Source: Allocoprococcus sp004560705 | GTDB lineage: Bacteria; Bacillota; Clostridia; Lachnospirales; Lachnospiraceae | Assembly: GCF_052065755.1 (NCBI RefSeq) | Contig: NZ_JBQHTK010000016.1 | Coordinates: 6,394 to 70,393 of the forward strand | Reading direction: 5' to 3' | Length of the DNA: 64,000 nucleotides | Shown: positions 33,483-43,113 of the stretch, one piece after another | How positions within the stretch are numbered: the stretch's first letter is position 1 | How the letters are laid out: every line of letters starts with the position of its first letter | Made by a program: the position numbers and the translations under genes | The notes under the pieces: generated by a model | The model's input: the letters and a program-made list of their open reading frames with translations, nothing else | Databases searched by the model: none | Told to the model about the DNA's origin: nothing

Positions 33483-35084
33483 TTATGCGGGTTCTTCATA
33501 TGGTATGATGAAACGGAGAAGATTTTCTTTTTCTTCCTGGTACATCAGGGTAATGAAACATTTATGGTCAGGAGAGATTTCAATCCGTTTTACTAAGTGT
33601 TTTACCAGTTCTCTGTCAAGAACAAAATCTTCTGGTAAGCTGCCGAATCGGGTAAGCCATTTATTGGGTTCCGTGAATTCGGATATGAGTTGATCTTTCT
33701 GTTTCCTCAGTATGGAAAACTCTGTCCGTAATAATGCCATATTCTGTTCAGAATCGTTACCAGCAGATTTTGAATCCATGACCTGATCGAGCAGTATTGC
33801 TATCTGACTGGAAATTTGTTTGTCTGCAGCAAGGTAGGCGGGACTGTGGGTTCCATTGGCAGTTTGCAATGCGGCGGCTTTTGCAGCGGCGCGTTCTTCT
33901 AAAATCGCTTTTTTTACTTCTAATGCAATATCTTCCGTTGGGTGCAGAATACGGGAGCAGGCATTTGGAAGTTTCTTAGGCGTACTGCAGCAAACATAAG
34001 CGGATGAAGCATTGGGAGAATCATGATTACGGCAGACATGAATCATGTTTCTTTTGCAGACTGCGCAGAAAATATTGTTACGAAACAAAGAGATTGGATG
34101 TTTCCTTTTTTGCGTTTCGGTTTGTTTCCGGCTTTCACGGAAAAGCTGTTCCTGACATCGCAGGAGGATGTCTGCCGCCTCAAAATCGTCTTTTGATATC
34201 AGCGGGGGATGGTGATCGTGAATCACGCTTCCGGAAGGAATTGGTGTTTCTGTCATTGCCTGCTTTTTTAAATCTTTTGGCATTTTCGGGATACGGTAAA
34301 TGTGGTCCCCGATATAAACCGGATTTTGAAGAATCTTTCGAATGGAGACGGAAGACCAGTAATCATTGGCAGGAAGTCTCTTGTAAGAATATCCCATCTG
34401 GATACGGCGTTTGCCGGGTGTTGGTATCTTTTTCTTTGTCAGTATTCTGGCAATGTGATTAACTTCAAAGCCGGATAAATATAGGCCGAAAATCTCCTGT
34501 ACAACAGGTGCTGTTTCAGAATCGATCTTCATCATGCAGGGACTGTCCGGATCGTACAGGTATCCATATGGGGAAAAAGCCGTGTTTTTCCCATGTTCTC
34601 CGGCCTGTTCCTGAAGCAGGGGATGATTCCAAAGCTGTTGGATTATGGGGTTTTGCGGCGGTGGATTGCACGTAATTTCGTTCCAAGTCTGTTTCAGGAA
34701 AGCCATTTTATAGCAGGGCTTTTTTAGAGCAGCATTTTCCAGACTGCTGTCGTAATGGTTTTTTATGGCAATGACGCGTGTGTGGCAACCGTCAATCAGA
34801 GAAGACAAAAGCAGTTCCTGTTCCACGGAAGATATCGCCAGATGAGAAAAGTCCGTGATAATGATGCAGGAGAGTTCTTGATTTTCAGCATCCTGCAGCA
34901 TCTTTTGAAAAGAAAGACGGTTCACATGCTCATCCGGTGTCTCGTTGTCCCGATAGATTTTTGTGGGGAATGAACGAAAGTCGGAATGCTCCTGAATATA
35001 GTCGATAATCAGTTGCTGTGAGCAGGAGAGTTCTTCTGGTTCGTTATTTCCGGTTCGGATATAGATTGCAATGTTTTGATTCAT
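33483..35084 (-). CDS. Large serine recombinase R8, catalytically degenerate (class C)
   Basis: A 533-residue member of the large serine recombinase family with the usual order: N-terminal resolvase-like domain (1-150), recombinase domain (SPYGYLYDPDSP at about 170), zinc ribbon (CAVCKRNM...C...C) and a coiled-coil segment. The expected YxRxS active-site motif is YIRTG, with Gly12 in place of the nucleophilic serine. The arginine-rich KDLSRxxR block reads TDFSHLAIS and the GYTGTxxxRP block is absent. It is therefore predicted to bind DNA or partners but not cut. Its start overlaps R7 by four bases (ATGA). Last gene of the operon. Confidence 0.88.
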   Translation of the reverse strand: MNQNIAIYIRTGNNEPEELSCSQQLIIDYIQEHSDFRSFPTKIYRDNETPDEHVNRLSFQKMLQDAENQELSCIIITDFSHLAISSVEQELLLSSLIDGCHTRVIAIKNHYDSSLENAALKKPCYKMAFLKQTWNEITCNPPPQNPIIQQLWNHPLLQEQAGEHGKNTAFSPYGYLYDPDSPCMMKIDSETAPVVQEIFGLYLSGFEVNHIARILTKKKIPTPGKRRIQMGYSYKRLPANDYWSSVSIRKILQNPVYIGDHIYRIPKMPKDLKKQAMTETPIPSGSVIHDHHPPLISKDDFEAADILLRCQEQLFRESRKQTETQKRKHPISLFRNNIFCAVCKRNMIHVCRNHDSPNASSAYVCCSTPKKLPNACSRILHPTEDIALEVKKAILEERAAAKAAALQTANGTHSPAYLAADKQISSQIAILLDQVMDSKSAGNDSEQNMALLRTEFSILRKQKDQLISEFTEPNKWLTRFGSLPEDFVLDRELVKHLVKRIEISPDHKCFITLMYQEEKENLLRFIIPYEEPA

Positions 35085-36760
35085 ATGTATGGTTTCTCCT
35101 CTTCCTGTGATGGAACGATAGAATCATGATTTATCTGGGTTTGACGTGCCTTTTGGAATTGCTCCGACAAAGCAGCAAATAATTCTTCGTGTTTCCATTT
35201 GATCTGGTATTTATCAGGTCCAAAGATTGTAATGGTTTCAACGTAGGTCTGTAATAAATCTTCTGTCAGTTCATTGACTGCCAGATATTCCCTGGCCGTT
35301 TCAGCCAGATGAATCAGTTCATCAGAAATAGACTGCTCTGCCAGTTTTTCTTTTTCCTGGTACAGGTTGGTTAAATCTTGCTGTATAGAATCTATATTTT
35401 TCTGCAGAGAGCTTTTTTGTGAATCGAAAGCATTGGGAGAGAGTGTACCGTCTGCCATTAATTCAAACAGTTTTCGTTTTTCATTTTGCAATGTGTTCAG
35501 CCGATTATTCAGGAGCGTAATTTTGGCCTGATATAGCTTCATCTGTTTTTGGGCTTCCTGTATCTCTAACTCCTGTTTTTCTTTCATGAGAATCAGCTGA
35601 CGGAGAGCAAATGTTATCTGCTGGTACACAAACTGTTCAAGTTTATCTATGGGATAGTTCGTACCGGGACAGATGGAATGCTTCAGCTGAGAAGAAAGAC
35701 AGAAGGCGTTTTTACCGTCATTGCGAAATCGAAGGGTCATTCCACAGAATCCACACTGTAATTTTCCCTTTAGTGGTGTAGTTACAGGAGGTATTTTCTT
35801 TTTGGGGCGAGTGGAAGGCGGACGTTCTAATGCTCTGTGGGCAGCATCATACAGTTCCCGGCTGATAATCGGTTTGTGTGCATGGGTACGAATCAAACGT
35901 TCTTTCGGTGGAACCGATACGGTTTTGTTTTGCTCTGTCAGGGAAGTATGTGTCTTTCTCATTTCCAGGTCTCCAAGATACGCAGTATTGGACAGGATGC
36001 GGGAAACCATCGTATATTTCCAAAGAGGCTGAGTGGTTTTCCAGTATTTTCCCGATTTTCCGTGTTCGGGATGGGATGCATTATATTGTGCCGGTGTCAG
36101 GATTTTTTGACCATTTAAATAGTTCGCAATGGCTGTAGGGCGCATTCCCTGTGAAGCCAGTGTGAAGATCAGCTGCACAACCGGGGCAGTTTCCGGATCA
36201 ATTTCATAACAGTGTAATTTCCAGTTGCTGATATAGCCATAAGGAGCCGATCCAATGAAAGTACCGCTTTTCATGCGATATTCCACACTGGAAGCGCGTT
36301 TTTTAGAGAGATCCTTGCTGTAATAGGAATAAACCAGTGACTGCAGCGCAATATTCATGGTTTCCAGATAAGAATTCGTTTCCTTGCTGTCATAATGGTC
36401 ATTAATGGAAAGAAAACGGATCCCGAGCATAGGGAAAATCTGCTCTACGTAGTCTCCGAGTACCAGGTAATCACGGGAAAAGCGTGACAGGTCTTTTACG
36501 ATTACCGCATGGATTTTTCCTGCTTTGGCCTGGGCGATCAGTTTTTTAAAAGCAGGCCGTTGTGTGTTTGTCCCAGTATAGCCATCATCTACAAATTCAC
36601 GGTATTTCATCGCAGATAAATCCGGATGTGTCAAAAGATAGTTTTTGATCAGGGTTCTCTGGTTGGAAATACTGTTGCTTTCATTTTTTTTGGAAAGATC
36701 ACCGTCTGCCTTGGATAATCGAAGATAGGCAGCTAAAGTAAAGGAAGCCATGTCATTCAC
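35081..36760 (-). CDS. Large serine recombinase R7 (class B, active-site intact)
   Basis: A 559-residue recombinase. YLRLS carries the catalytic Ser16; NESNSISNQR, DDGYTGTNTQRPAF and VKDLSRFSRDY supply the other active-site residues. SAPYGYISNW opens the recombinase domain and CGFCGMTL...C...C is the zinc ribbon, followed by a long coiled coil (about 395-470). Its motifs match R3 most closely. The start lies in the ribosome-binding stretch GGAGGTGAATG, which also encodes the end of R6 (8-base overlap), so translation is coupled. Confidence 0.92.
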   Translation of the reverse strand: MNDMASFTLAAYLRLSKADGDLSKKNESNSISNQRTLIKNYLLTHPDLSAMKYREFVDDGYTGTNTQRPAFKKLIAQAKAGKIHAVIVKDLSRFSRDYLVLGDYVEQIFPMLGIRFLSINDHYDSKETNSYLETMNIALQSLVYSYYSKDLSKKRASSVEYRMKSGTFIGSAPYGYISNWKLHCYEIDPETAPVVQLIFTLASQGMRPTAIANYLNGQKILTPAQYNASHPEHGKSGKYWKTTQPLWKYTMVSRILSNTAYLGDLEMRKTHTSLTEQNKTVSVPPKERLIRTHAHKPIISRELYDAAHRALERPPSTRPKKKIPPVTTPLKGKLQCGFCGMTLRFRNDGKNAFCLSSQLKHSICPGTNYPIDKLEQFVYQQITFALRQLILMKEKQELEIQEAQKQMKLYQAKITLLNNRLNTLQNEKRKLFELMADGTLSPNAFDSQKSSLQKNIDSIQQDLTNLYQEKEKLAEQSISDELIHLAETAREYLAVNELTEDLLQTYVETITIFGPDKYQIKWKHEELFAALSEQFQKARQTQINHDSIVPSQEEEKPYI

Positions 36761-38465
36761 CTCCCATCAAAGTATCATAGAGATTGCAGAGGAGCAGGAA
36801 CCAGGATTCTTCTTTAAAGTGAATCGTCACCTGTTCCGAATAATTAAGTTCAATTCGTTCAATCAGCTGATGTACAGTCGAAGAATCCAGTTTATGAGGA
36901 GCCGGAGTTTGGGTAAACAGGATCAGCCATGGATTCGAAAGGGAAAGTGCCTGTTTTACTTGAATCAGGGTATTTGCCTGTTGTGCAAGTTCTGAAGAAA
37001 GAATACGACTTTGGGAGCGCAGTTGTTCCAACTGAAGACCGAATGTTTCATCGTCAATCTGAAAATCGGCATGGGATTCAAAGGCATCTGCACGGTTTTC
37101 TGCCAGGATGCAGGACTGCTGGTGAGTCTGATCCAAAACTAACTGTAAGGAAGACAGACAGGCAGAAATTTTGTTTTTTCCTTCAGACGACAGCATCCAG
37201 TGCTTAAACCGGGCAGCGACCCGAAACTGATTCTGCAGTTGTGCCAGAACGATCACATCCAGCAGTTTTTTACTGATATGATTTTGCGGATGGGGATCCA
37301 GTACGGAAGACCCGGCACTTTGACAGGCGTATCCCATCACAGAATCAGCAGGATGTTCTGCATCGGCGCCGGTCATTTGAATTTTGTGTCCGCATACCTG
37401 GCAGAAAAGAATCCTTTTATAAAAATTGGGCTGATTCTGGTAGATGGCAGCATTTTGTTTTACCGCATTTTTGTAATGCTTTGTGGTCTGTTCAAAACGT
37501 TTCTGAAGTTTGTCAAAATCTTCGTGGGAAATATAAGCCGGATGAGCATTGGGAATAATAACCCATTCTTCTTCCGGAATGCGGGTGCGTTTATTATAGG
37601 GATCACATTTACGGTTATAACATTTGCCGCATACAAAATCACCTGTGTAAACACGGTTGGTCAGAATAAGACGAACAGAGGTGGTACTCCATAAAGTGGA
37701 ACCTTCATGCTTTGTCTTTCCGCCGGAACGCAAAAATTCCACGCGTTCCTGAGTCGGTGCTTTCATTTCCCGAAGTCTCATGGAGATGGTATGGGTGCTG
37801 ACTCCTTCTATTCCCCATTGAAAAATCAGTCGGACGAAATGCGATACATTGGGGTCGAAAGTCAAATATCTGGGCTTTTCCGGATCAAAAGTATATCCAT
37901 AGGGAAATCCTTTACGAAAGACACCCTGAGCTTTTCTCAGATCATAGCTGTCAGAAAATCTGCGCGAGAGATCACGGCTGAAAAAGTCATTCAGAATGTT
38001 TTTCAGGATAATAGGAAGCTGAGAGGGATCGGAGGTATCGCTGTCAAATCTATCGTTGATTGAGATATACCGAACACCCATCATAGGGAAGAGGATTTCC
38101 AGGTAATAACCAGTTTCCAGATAATTTCGACCAAGGCGGGACAGATCTTTGGTTACGATACAGTTGATCTTTCCTGACTGGATATCCTGAATCATCCGTA
38201 AAAAGCCGGGGCGCTGGAAGTTGGTGCCGGACCAGCCATTGTCAATATATCGTTCTACCAGATTCAGTTCCGGATGGTTTTCCATATATTCTTCTAACAT
38301 GGATATCTGGTTTTGAATACTGTCCCGGCAGACGTGATTCATATCATACAGAGATAACCTGGCATAAAGTGCTGTATGATTCACTGGAAGGACGGATTCC
38401 GGTTTGACGGATTTGTAGTTCTTGATTCGCTGAATTTGTTCATTCTGGCGGCTTTTTCGTGCCAT
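36753..38465 (-). CDS. Large serine recombinase R6 (class A, active-site intact)
   Basis: A 570-residue recombinase. It begins MARKSR like R2. The catalytic motif YARLS has Ser38; DNGWSGTNFQRPGF and VTKDLSRLGRNYLETG are intact. The recombinase domain starts at FPYGYTFDPE. The zinc ribbon is altered: CQVCGHKI and a third Cys are present, but the final Cys pair is replaced by a longer His-containing loop. AAAGGAG precedes the ATG. The gene overlaps R5 by 26 bases. First member of the R6-R7-R8 triad. Confidence 0.92.
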   Translation of the reverse strand: MARKSRQNEQIQRIKNYKSVKPESVLPVNHTALYARLSLYDMNHVCRDSIQNQISMLEEYMENHPELNLVERYIDNGWSGTNFQRPGFLRMIQDIQSGKINCIVTKDLSRLGRNYLETGYYLEILFPMMGVRYISINDRFDSDTSDPSQLPIILKNILNDFFSRDLSRRFSDSYDLRKAQGVFRKGFPYGYTFDPEKPRYLTFDPNVSHFVRLIFQWGIEGVSTHTISMRLREMKAPTQERVEFLRSGGKTKHEGSTLWSTTSVRLILTNRVYTGDFVCGKCYNRKCDPYNKRTRIPEEEWVIIPNAHPAYISHEDFDKLQKRFEQTTKHYKNAVKQNAAIYQNQPNFYKRILFCQVCGHKIQMTGADAEHPADSVMGYACQSAGSSVLDPHPQNHISKKLLDVIVLAQLQNQFRVAARFKHWMLSSEGKNKISACLSSLQLVLDQTHQQSCILAENRADAFESHADFQIDDETFGLQLEQLRSQSRILSSELAQQANTLIQVKQALSLSNPWLILFTQTPAPHKLDSSTVHQLIERIELNYSEQVTIHFKEESWFLLLCNLYDTLMGGE

Positions 38466-40131
38466 AGAGTTTCTCCTTTCCGGCTGTTGCTCCGTCTTTT
38501 ATCAGAGAAAAGTAGAAGAGCAGCAATTCCTTTGATTTTTCTTCCTGACAGGTGACAGTAAGCGGTGCATCCCGGAACAGGTTGATTTGAAAAATCAATT
38601 TCTGGGACCATTCTTTTGTTATTTCAAAGTTTTCGGGTACCTGGGTAAAAAGAACCAGCCAGGGATTATCCAGGTTGAAATCTTTCCGAAATTGTTGTTT
38701 TGCATCCAGTATTTTCGTCAATTCTTCGCGGAGTTTGTCAGAACGATCCTTTACAGAATCATGAGTGAAAGAACCTTCAGGATTCTGGTTAGTCTCCAAA
38801 ATAGAAAAATGTTCCGTATTGGTTTTAAACTGCTCTAATACATCATTAATTTTGTCCTGAAAGTATTGTTCAATCTGAAGATAGCAGGTACTTTGTTCTC
38901 CATCTTTCATTTGTTCTGCAATAGACATAGCAAGTTTCCGTTCCTGTTCAATGGCTTCCTTTACTCTGGGGATTATTTCATCCAACCGGAAACTCTGCTT
39001 TGGGCAGGCATCCGGAAGCTTCATCCGATGGCTGGAACATACATAAGCAGAATACGGGTGCCGGTTGCTCATGTGCCGGACAACGTACATGGATCGTCCG
39101 CAATGACCACAGCGTACGACGTTCCGAAACGGAGTGGGAGGAAGAAGCGTACCGGGACGTTTCCCGGCATTGGATCGATTTTCTTCGAAAAGAAGCTCAA
39201 GCATTGTTTGCGTCCGTTCAAAATCCTGCCTGGAAACAAGGGGTTCATGATGGTTTTCAATAATCTGCGTTTCCCCGGTCCAGTGACGTTTCCTGCATTC
39301 GTGAAATACATACATAGCGGAGCGCTGTTGTCCGTATACCAGATCGCCTGTATAGGCACGGTTTTTCAGAATATAGTTGACGCTTCCAAATGTCCAGTAA
39401 TCTTTGGCGTCCGGCTTGGTATAGGTGATTCCCAGCTGTTTCTTTCGCAAAGATGGGCTCGGTACGCCCATCTGGGTCAATTGTTTGGCGATATAACTGC
39501 GTTTGGTACCGGAAAGAAATTCTTTAAATATGTATTGTACATAAGGTGCAGTTACCGGATCAATATCCAGATTGGAGGGAGTATCCGGATTATAGAGATA
39601 ACCAAATGGTGTAAAAGTCAGTTCCAGGAAACTGTTTGCTTTTTTTTGTCTGGCTGTGGCAGCAATGGAGCGTGACCGGGCGTACTTATCCACCATGATG
39701 ATCAGTTCCTCCAGTTTTTTATATTCACCGGGAACTGGTTCGGAATGCAGACTGTCATAATTGTCATGGACAGAAATAATGCGGATTTTCATCATGGCAA
39801 GGAGATTGAGAAGGTAATAACGATTTTCTATATGATCCTTTCCAAAGAGTTCAAAGCTGCTGACTACAATACAGTCGTACCTGCCATTTTGGATTTCTGC
39901 CATCAACCGGTAAAACTCCGGGCGCGGGCTTTCCTGCTTCAATCTGCGGCTGTCCATGTAAATACCACTGATCTGGATATCCGATAGATCTGCAAGAAAG
40001 GTTTTCAGTTCTTTGATCTGGGCAGTGGCAGTTGGATCCGGTTCATCCGGCTGGACGACATCAGAAAATTTACGCCGGGCATAGAGAGCAGCCTGATAAA
40101 GTCTTTCTGTATGGTTTTCGGATGGAAGCAT
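38440..40131 (-). CDS. Large serine recombinase R5, catalytically degenerate (class C)
   Basis: A 563-residue protein with full recombinase-family length but a decayed active site. The YxRxS motif reads YARRK (Lys21 at the serine position). The DDGxxGxxxxRP block reads MDSRRLKQESPRP, and KDLSRxxRNY reads SSFELFGKDH. The downstream domains are intact: TPFGYLYNPDTPSN, GVPSPSLRKKQLG, CGHCGRSM...C...C and the coiled coil. It shares domain-level features with R4 and R8 (class C). It starts three bases after R4, with AAAGGAGG inside the end of R4. Confidence 0.88.
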   Translation of the reverse strand: MLPSENHTERLYQAALYARRKFSDVVQPDEPDPTATAQIKELKTFLADLSDIQISGIYMDSRRLKQESPRPEFYRLMAEIQNGRYDCIVVSSFELFGKDHIENRYYLLNLLAMMKIRIISVHDNYDSLHSEPVPGEYKKLEELIIMVDKYARSRSIAATARQKKANSFLELTFTPFGYLYNPDTPSNLDIDPVTAPYVQYIFKEFLSGTKRSYIAKQLTQMGVPSPSLRKKQLGITYTKPDAKDYWTFGSVNYILKNRAYTGDLVYGQQRSAMYVFHECRKRHWTGETQIIENHHEPLVSRQDFERTQTMLELLFEENRSNAGKRPGTLLPPTPFRNVVRCGHCGRSMYVVRHMSNRHPYSAYVCSSHRMKLPDACPKQSFRLDEIIPRVKEAIEQERKLAMSIAEQMKDGEQSTCYLQIEQYFQDKINDVLEQFKTNTEHFSILETNQNPEGSFTHDSVKDRSDKLREELTKILDAKQQFRKDFNLDNPWLVLFTQVPENFEITKEWSQKLIFQINLFRDAPLTVTCQEEKSKELLLFYFSLIKDGATAGKEKLYGTKKPPE

Positions 40132-40134
40132 GGG

Positions 40135-41484
40135 TTAATCCTCCTTTATCGGTGTGGTCTGGAACGGGTTGTCCAGGGGTGTTTCCTCATTTTCACAAGA
40201 TTCTTCGCTGTCTTCAGAAACTGTCGGATCTGAGGAAGTATCTTCATAAGTTAAATGCCTGGTACGAATCGGCATATAGAGGGTTTTCAAAAAGTCCTCT
40301 TTTTCTTCCATCCTTGCCAACGTGATCACAGGTGGCTTGTCGGGGTACAGATCAATACGTTCGATAATCTGTTTGAACAATTCCGGATCAGCAGAAAAAT
40401 CCGGTTGTTCCGAAATGGAAGAATATAGTGTAATCCAGTTGTTTGTCTCAGAACAGGTCGCCCGGAATTTGCGAATCTGTATCAGTGCTGCCATGACCTG
40501 ACGTTCCGAAATCCGGTTTTCTTCTTCTATCTTTTGCTGTCCCTCCAGATATTCTGCTTCGGAGAGCTTTTTACCGTTATAACGGGCTTTCAATCGACGG
40601 AAGGCGGACAGATTTTTCCGTACAGAATCAACTGCCTGATCAATCTGCCGTTGAAGAAAATTTTCCACACGGGTATATTGGACACTTTTAGATTCTCCGC
40701 TTACCATGTCCAGATATTTGAGCGCTTCCTTTCGTTCTGCGGATACCAGTGGCTGGACAGAGGTTAAAATTTCGTCCAGCCGATAGAACCGGCTGGCGCA
40801 TTTGCTTGCCTGTTGAAGAGAAAAACTGGAACAGGTATAGGCGATGAAACTGGTGCCATCTCCGGTAAAAATTTCATTCTTATGCATTGCCCGTCCACAT
40901 TCACCGCACCGGAGAACGCTTCCAATGGAAAAATGTGTCTGGTTAGTGGCATTCTGGCGAACCGCCTGCTTCCTGGATGTTCTGAGAGAACGGTCCTGCA
41001 GATATTTGAGAGAAGCACGTTTCATATCATCTCTGGAAACTAAGGCTTCGTGATGATTTTCTTCTACTGTTGGGAGTTGGATACCTGACGGAGCCGGTTC
41101 ACCACTGTATAGATAAACAGCATCCCAGACTCTGCCGCTTAAAATCCAGTCCCCGACATACATGGGATTGAAAAGAATCTGGTTCAGGGAAGGCGCATTC
41201 CAACGTTCTGTATCTTTGCCGAGACGATCTTTCTGGCCAAGCTGACGTTTACGCAGGGCAGGATTGGGTGCACCCTGTTCATTCAATTGCTTACAGATCT
41301 GCGTCAGTGATATCCCTTCCAGATATTGATGGAAAATAAATCGTACATAATCAGCGACTTCCGTATCGATCATGACAAGTGCAGTAGAATTCGGGTCATA
41401 GCGGTAACCATAGGGGATCCAGGTGGCAGTATAAACGCCTTCCGGAGGAATCTGATGCCTCCGGCCTCTATCTTTCTGTTTCAT
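40135..41484 (-). CDS. Large serine recombinase R4 lacking the catalytic domain (class C)
   Basis: A 449-residue protein that begins directly at the recombinase domain (WIPYGYRYDPNST, about residue 23) and contains no resolvase catalytic domain. The rest is intact: GAPNPALRKRQLGQ, zinc ribbon CGECGRAM...C...C, coiled coil (about 285-340) and an acidic C-terminal tail rich in Ser/Glu. Six bases separate it from R3, and AAGGAG lies at proper distance from its ATG. It therefore appears to be a genuinely expressed headless protein, not a frameshifted gene. A DNA-targeting or directionality role is possible (inference). Confidence 0.88.
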   Translation of the reverse strand: MKQKDRGRRHQIPPEGVYTATWIPYGYRYDPNSTALVMIDTEVADYVRFIFHQYLEGISLTQICKQLNEQGAPNPALRKRQLGQKDRLGKDTERWNAPSLNQILFNPMYVGDWILSGRVWDAVYLYSGEPAPSGIQLPTVEENHHEALVSRDDMKRASLKYLQDRSLRTSRKQAVRQNATNQTHFSIGSVLRCGECGRAMHKNEIFTGDGTSFIAYTCSSFSLQQASKCASRFYRLDEILTSVQPLVSAERKEALKYLDMVSGESKSVQYTRVENFLQRQIDQAVDSVRKNLSAFRRLKARYNGKKLSEAEYLEGQQKIEEENRISERQVMAALIQIRKFRATCSETNNWITLYSSISEQPDFSADPELFKQIIERIDLYPDKPPVITLARMEEKEDFLKTLYMPIRTRHLTYEDTSSDPTVSEDSEESCENEETPLDNPFQTTPIKED

Positions 41485-41490
41485 GTGTTT

Positions 41491-43113
41491 TTACTCCTTC
41501 TTTTCTTTATTCTTTTCATTTTGATGTTTTTGCAGCTGTTCCCATACATCCTGATATTTCCATCGGATCTCATAATGTGTGTCATAAAGAAATATGGCAT
41601 CTACAAAAGTTGTGACCATTTCCCGGGAAAGAGCGCTGGCATGTTGGAATTCTTTTGCAGATTCTGTGACGGTTTGCATCTCATGGGGAATGATTCCGCT
41701 GCTGAGAGCTGCTTCCTGAGTCTTCAGGTTTTCGATTTTCTCATGACAGGCATTTCCCTGACGATTCAGTTGAGCCTTTCTCTTATGGTATTCCTCCAGA
41801 GAAATCGTGCCTGCGGAATAATCTTCATAGGCATCCAGTTTGAGCTGCTTTGTACGTTTTTCTTCATATTCTGCCTGAGCAATTTCTTTTTGATACTGTG
41901 TCAGATAATCATTGGCAGAATCAGGAGCGTTTTTCCTTTGACTCTGCTTCCATGTGGAAGCGGCAAGCTGCAGCATGGGCTGAAGCACTGAAAAAATAGT
42001 TTGTTCGATCTCAGAAACGGGAAATTCCTTTTTCGGGCATTGGGAATGTTCCATTACTGCATGACGGCAGAGGAAAACAGTTCCGTTTTTCTCCCTGGGC
42101 ATTGCACGCCTGCATACTCCACAGCGGACGACTCCTTTCAAGGTATATTCTCTGGTTTGATGTCGATGTTTGTGAGGACGATAATCCGGCAGAAGCTGTT
42201 GTACCTTGTCGAAGTCTTCCCTGCTGATAATCGGAGGATGAGCATCCTTTATTACAATTTGTTCTTCGGGTCTGGCTTTCCGGCGTTTTTTTGATCCCGG
42301 GATGACTGCCACATTTTTGCGAAGCACCCGATCTCCGCAGTAGACAGCATTCCGGAGAATAGGAAGAAGCATCGAAGGTTCCCAAAGAGAATGCTCCGTT
42401 ACGGTATGGGGTGCATTATGGAGGTTATTGTTGTAACGCTGGTTAAAGACAGCCGGGGTGGGTATTTTTTCAGTGTTCAGGATATTGGCGGTTTCTTTCC
42501 GGCTTTTCCCTGCAAGCGTCAGTTCAAAAATGCGCTGGACGATTTTGGCTGCCGGCGGATTGATTTCAAATGCGACCTCCTCTTTAGAACGCAGATATCC
42601 GAAAGGTGCCGGACCTTTAAAGGTTCCCTGGCGCATCCTCTGATGAAAAGCAGAGGTGATCTTCCGGGCAATGTCTTTGCTGTAGTAGGCGTTGAGAACA
42701 GATTTCAAGACCATACTCATGTTGTCTTCGACAGTGGTACTGCTGGCACTGTCGTATCCATCATTGATCGCAATGAAGCGAACTCCCAGGAATGGGAAAA
42801 CCTGTTCCAGATAATCCCCGGTAATGATATAGTTTCTGGCAAAACGGGACAGATCTTTTACAATGATGCATTGGATCTGCCCTTGTCTGGTTAACTCCAT
42901 AAGGCGTTGAAAATCCGGCCGTTCATCGTTTGTTCCGGTATATCCATCGTCTACAAATTCATGAATATTCCAGCCGGAAAACTCCAGATGAGTTTCTATG
43001 TATTTTAAAATCAGATCGCGTTGGTTTTTAACGCTGTTGCTTTCGTCTTTATAAGCGCTGAGGTCGCCATCAGCTAAAGATAAGCGAATATAATAAGCAA
43101 GGTTATTGGCCAT
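41491..43113 (-). CDS. Large serine recombinase R3 (class B, active-site intact)
   Basis: A 540-residue recombinase. YIRLS has catalytic Ser12; KDESNSVKNQR, DDGYTGTNDERPDF and VKDLSRFARNY are intact. GPAPFGYLRS opens the recombinase domain, followed by zinc ribbon CGVCRRAM...C...C and a charged coiled coil ending in a Lys-rich tail. Closely resembles R7 in motif wording. AAAGGAG before the ATG; overlaps R2 by 11 bases. Confidence 0.92.
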   Translation of the reverse strand: MANNLAYYIRLSLADGDLSAYKDESNSVKNQRDLILKYIETHLEFSGWNIHEFVDDGYTGTNDERPDFQRLMELTRQGQIQCIIVKDLSRFARNYIITGDYLEQVFPFLGVRFIAINDGYDSASSTTVEDNMSMVLKSVLNAYYSKDIARKITSAFHQRMRQGTFKGPAPFGYLRSKEEVAFEINPPAAKIVQRIFELTLAGKSRKETANILNTEKIPTPAVFNQRYNNNLHNAPHTVTEHSLWEPSMLLPILRNAVYCGDRVLRKNVAVIPGSKKRRKARPEEQIVIKDAHPPIISREDFDKVQQLLPDYRPHKHRHQTREYTLKGVVRCGVCRRAMPREKNGTVFLCRHAVMEHSQCPKKEFPVSEIEQTIFSVLQPMLQLAASTWKQSQRKNAPDSANDYLTQYQKEIAQAEYEEKRTKQLKLDAYEDYSAGTISLEEYHKRKAQLNRQGNACHEKIENLKTQEAALSSGIIPHEMQTVTESAKEFQHASALSREMVTTFVDAIFLYDTHYEIRWKYQDVWEQLQKHQNEKNKEKKE

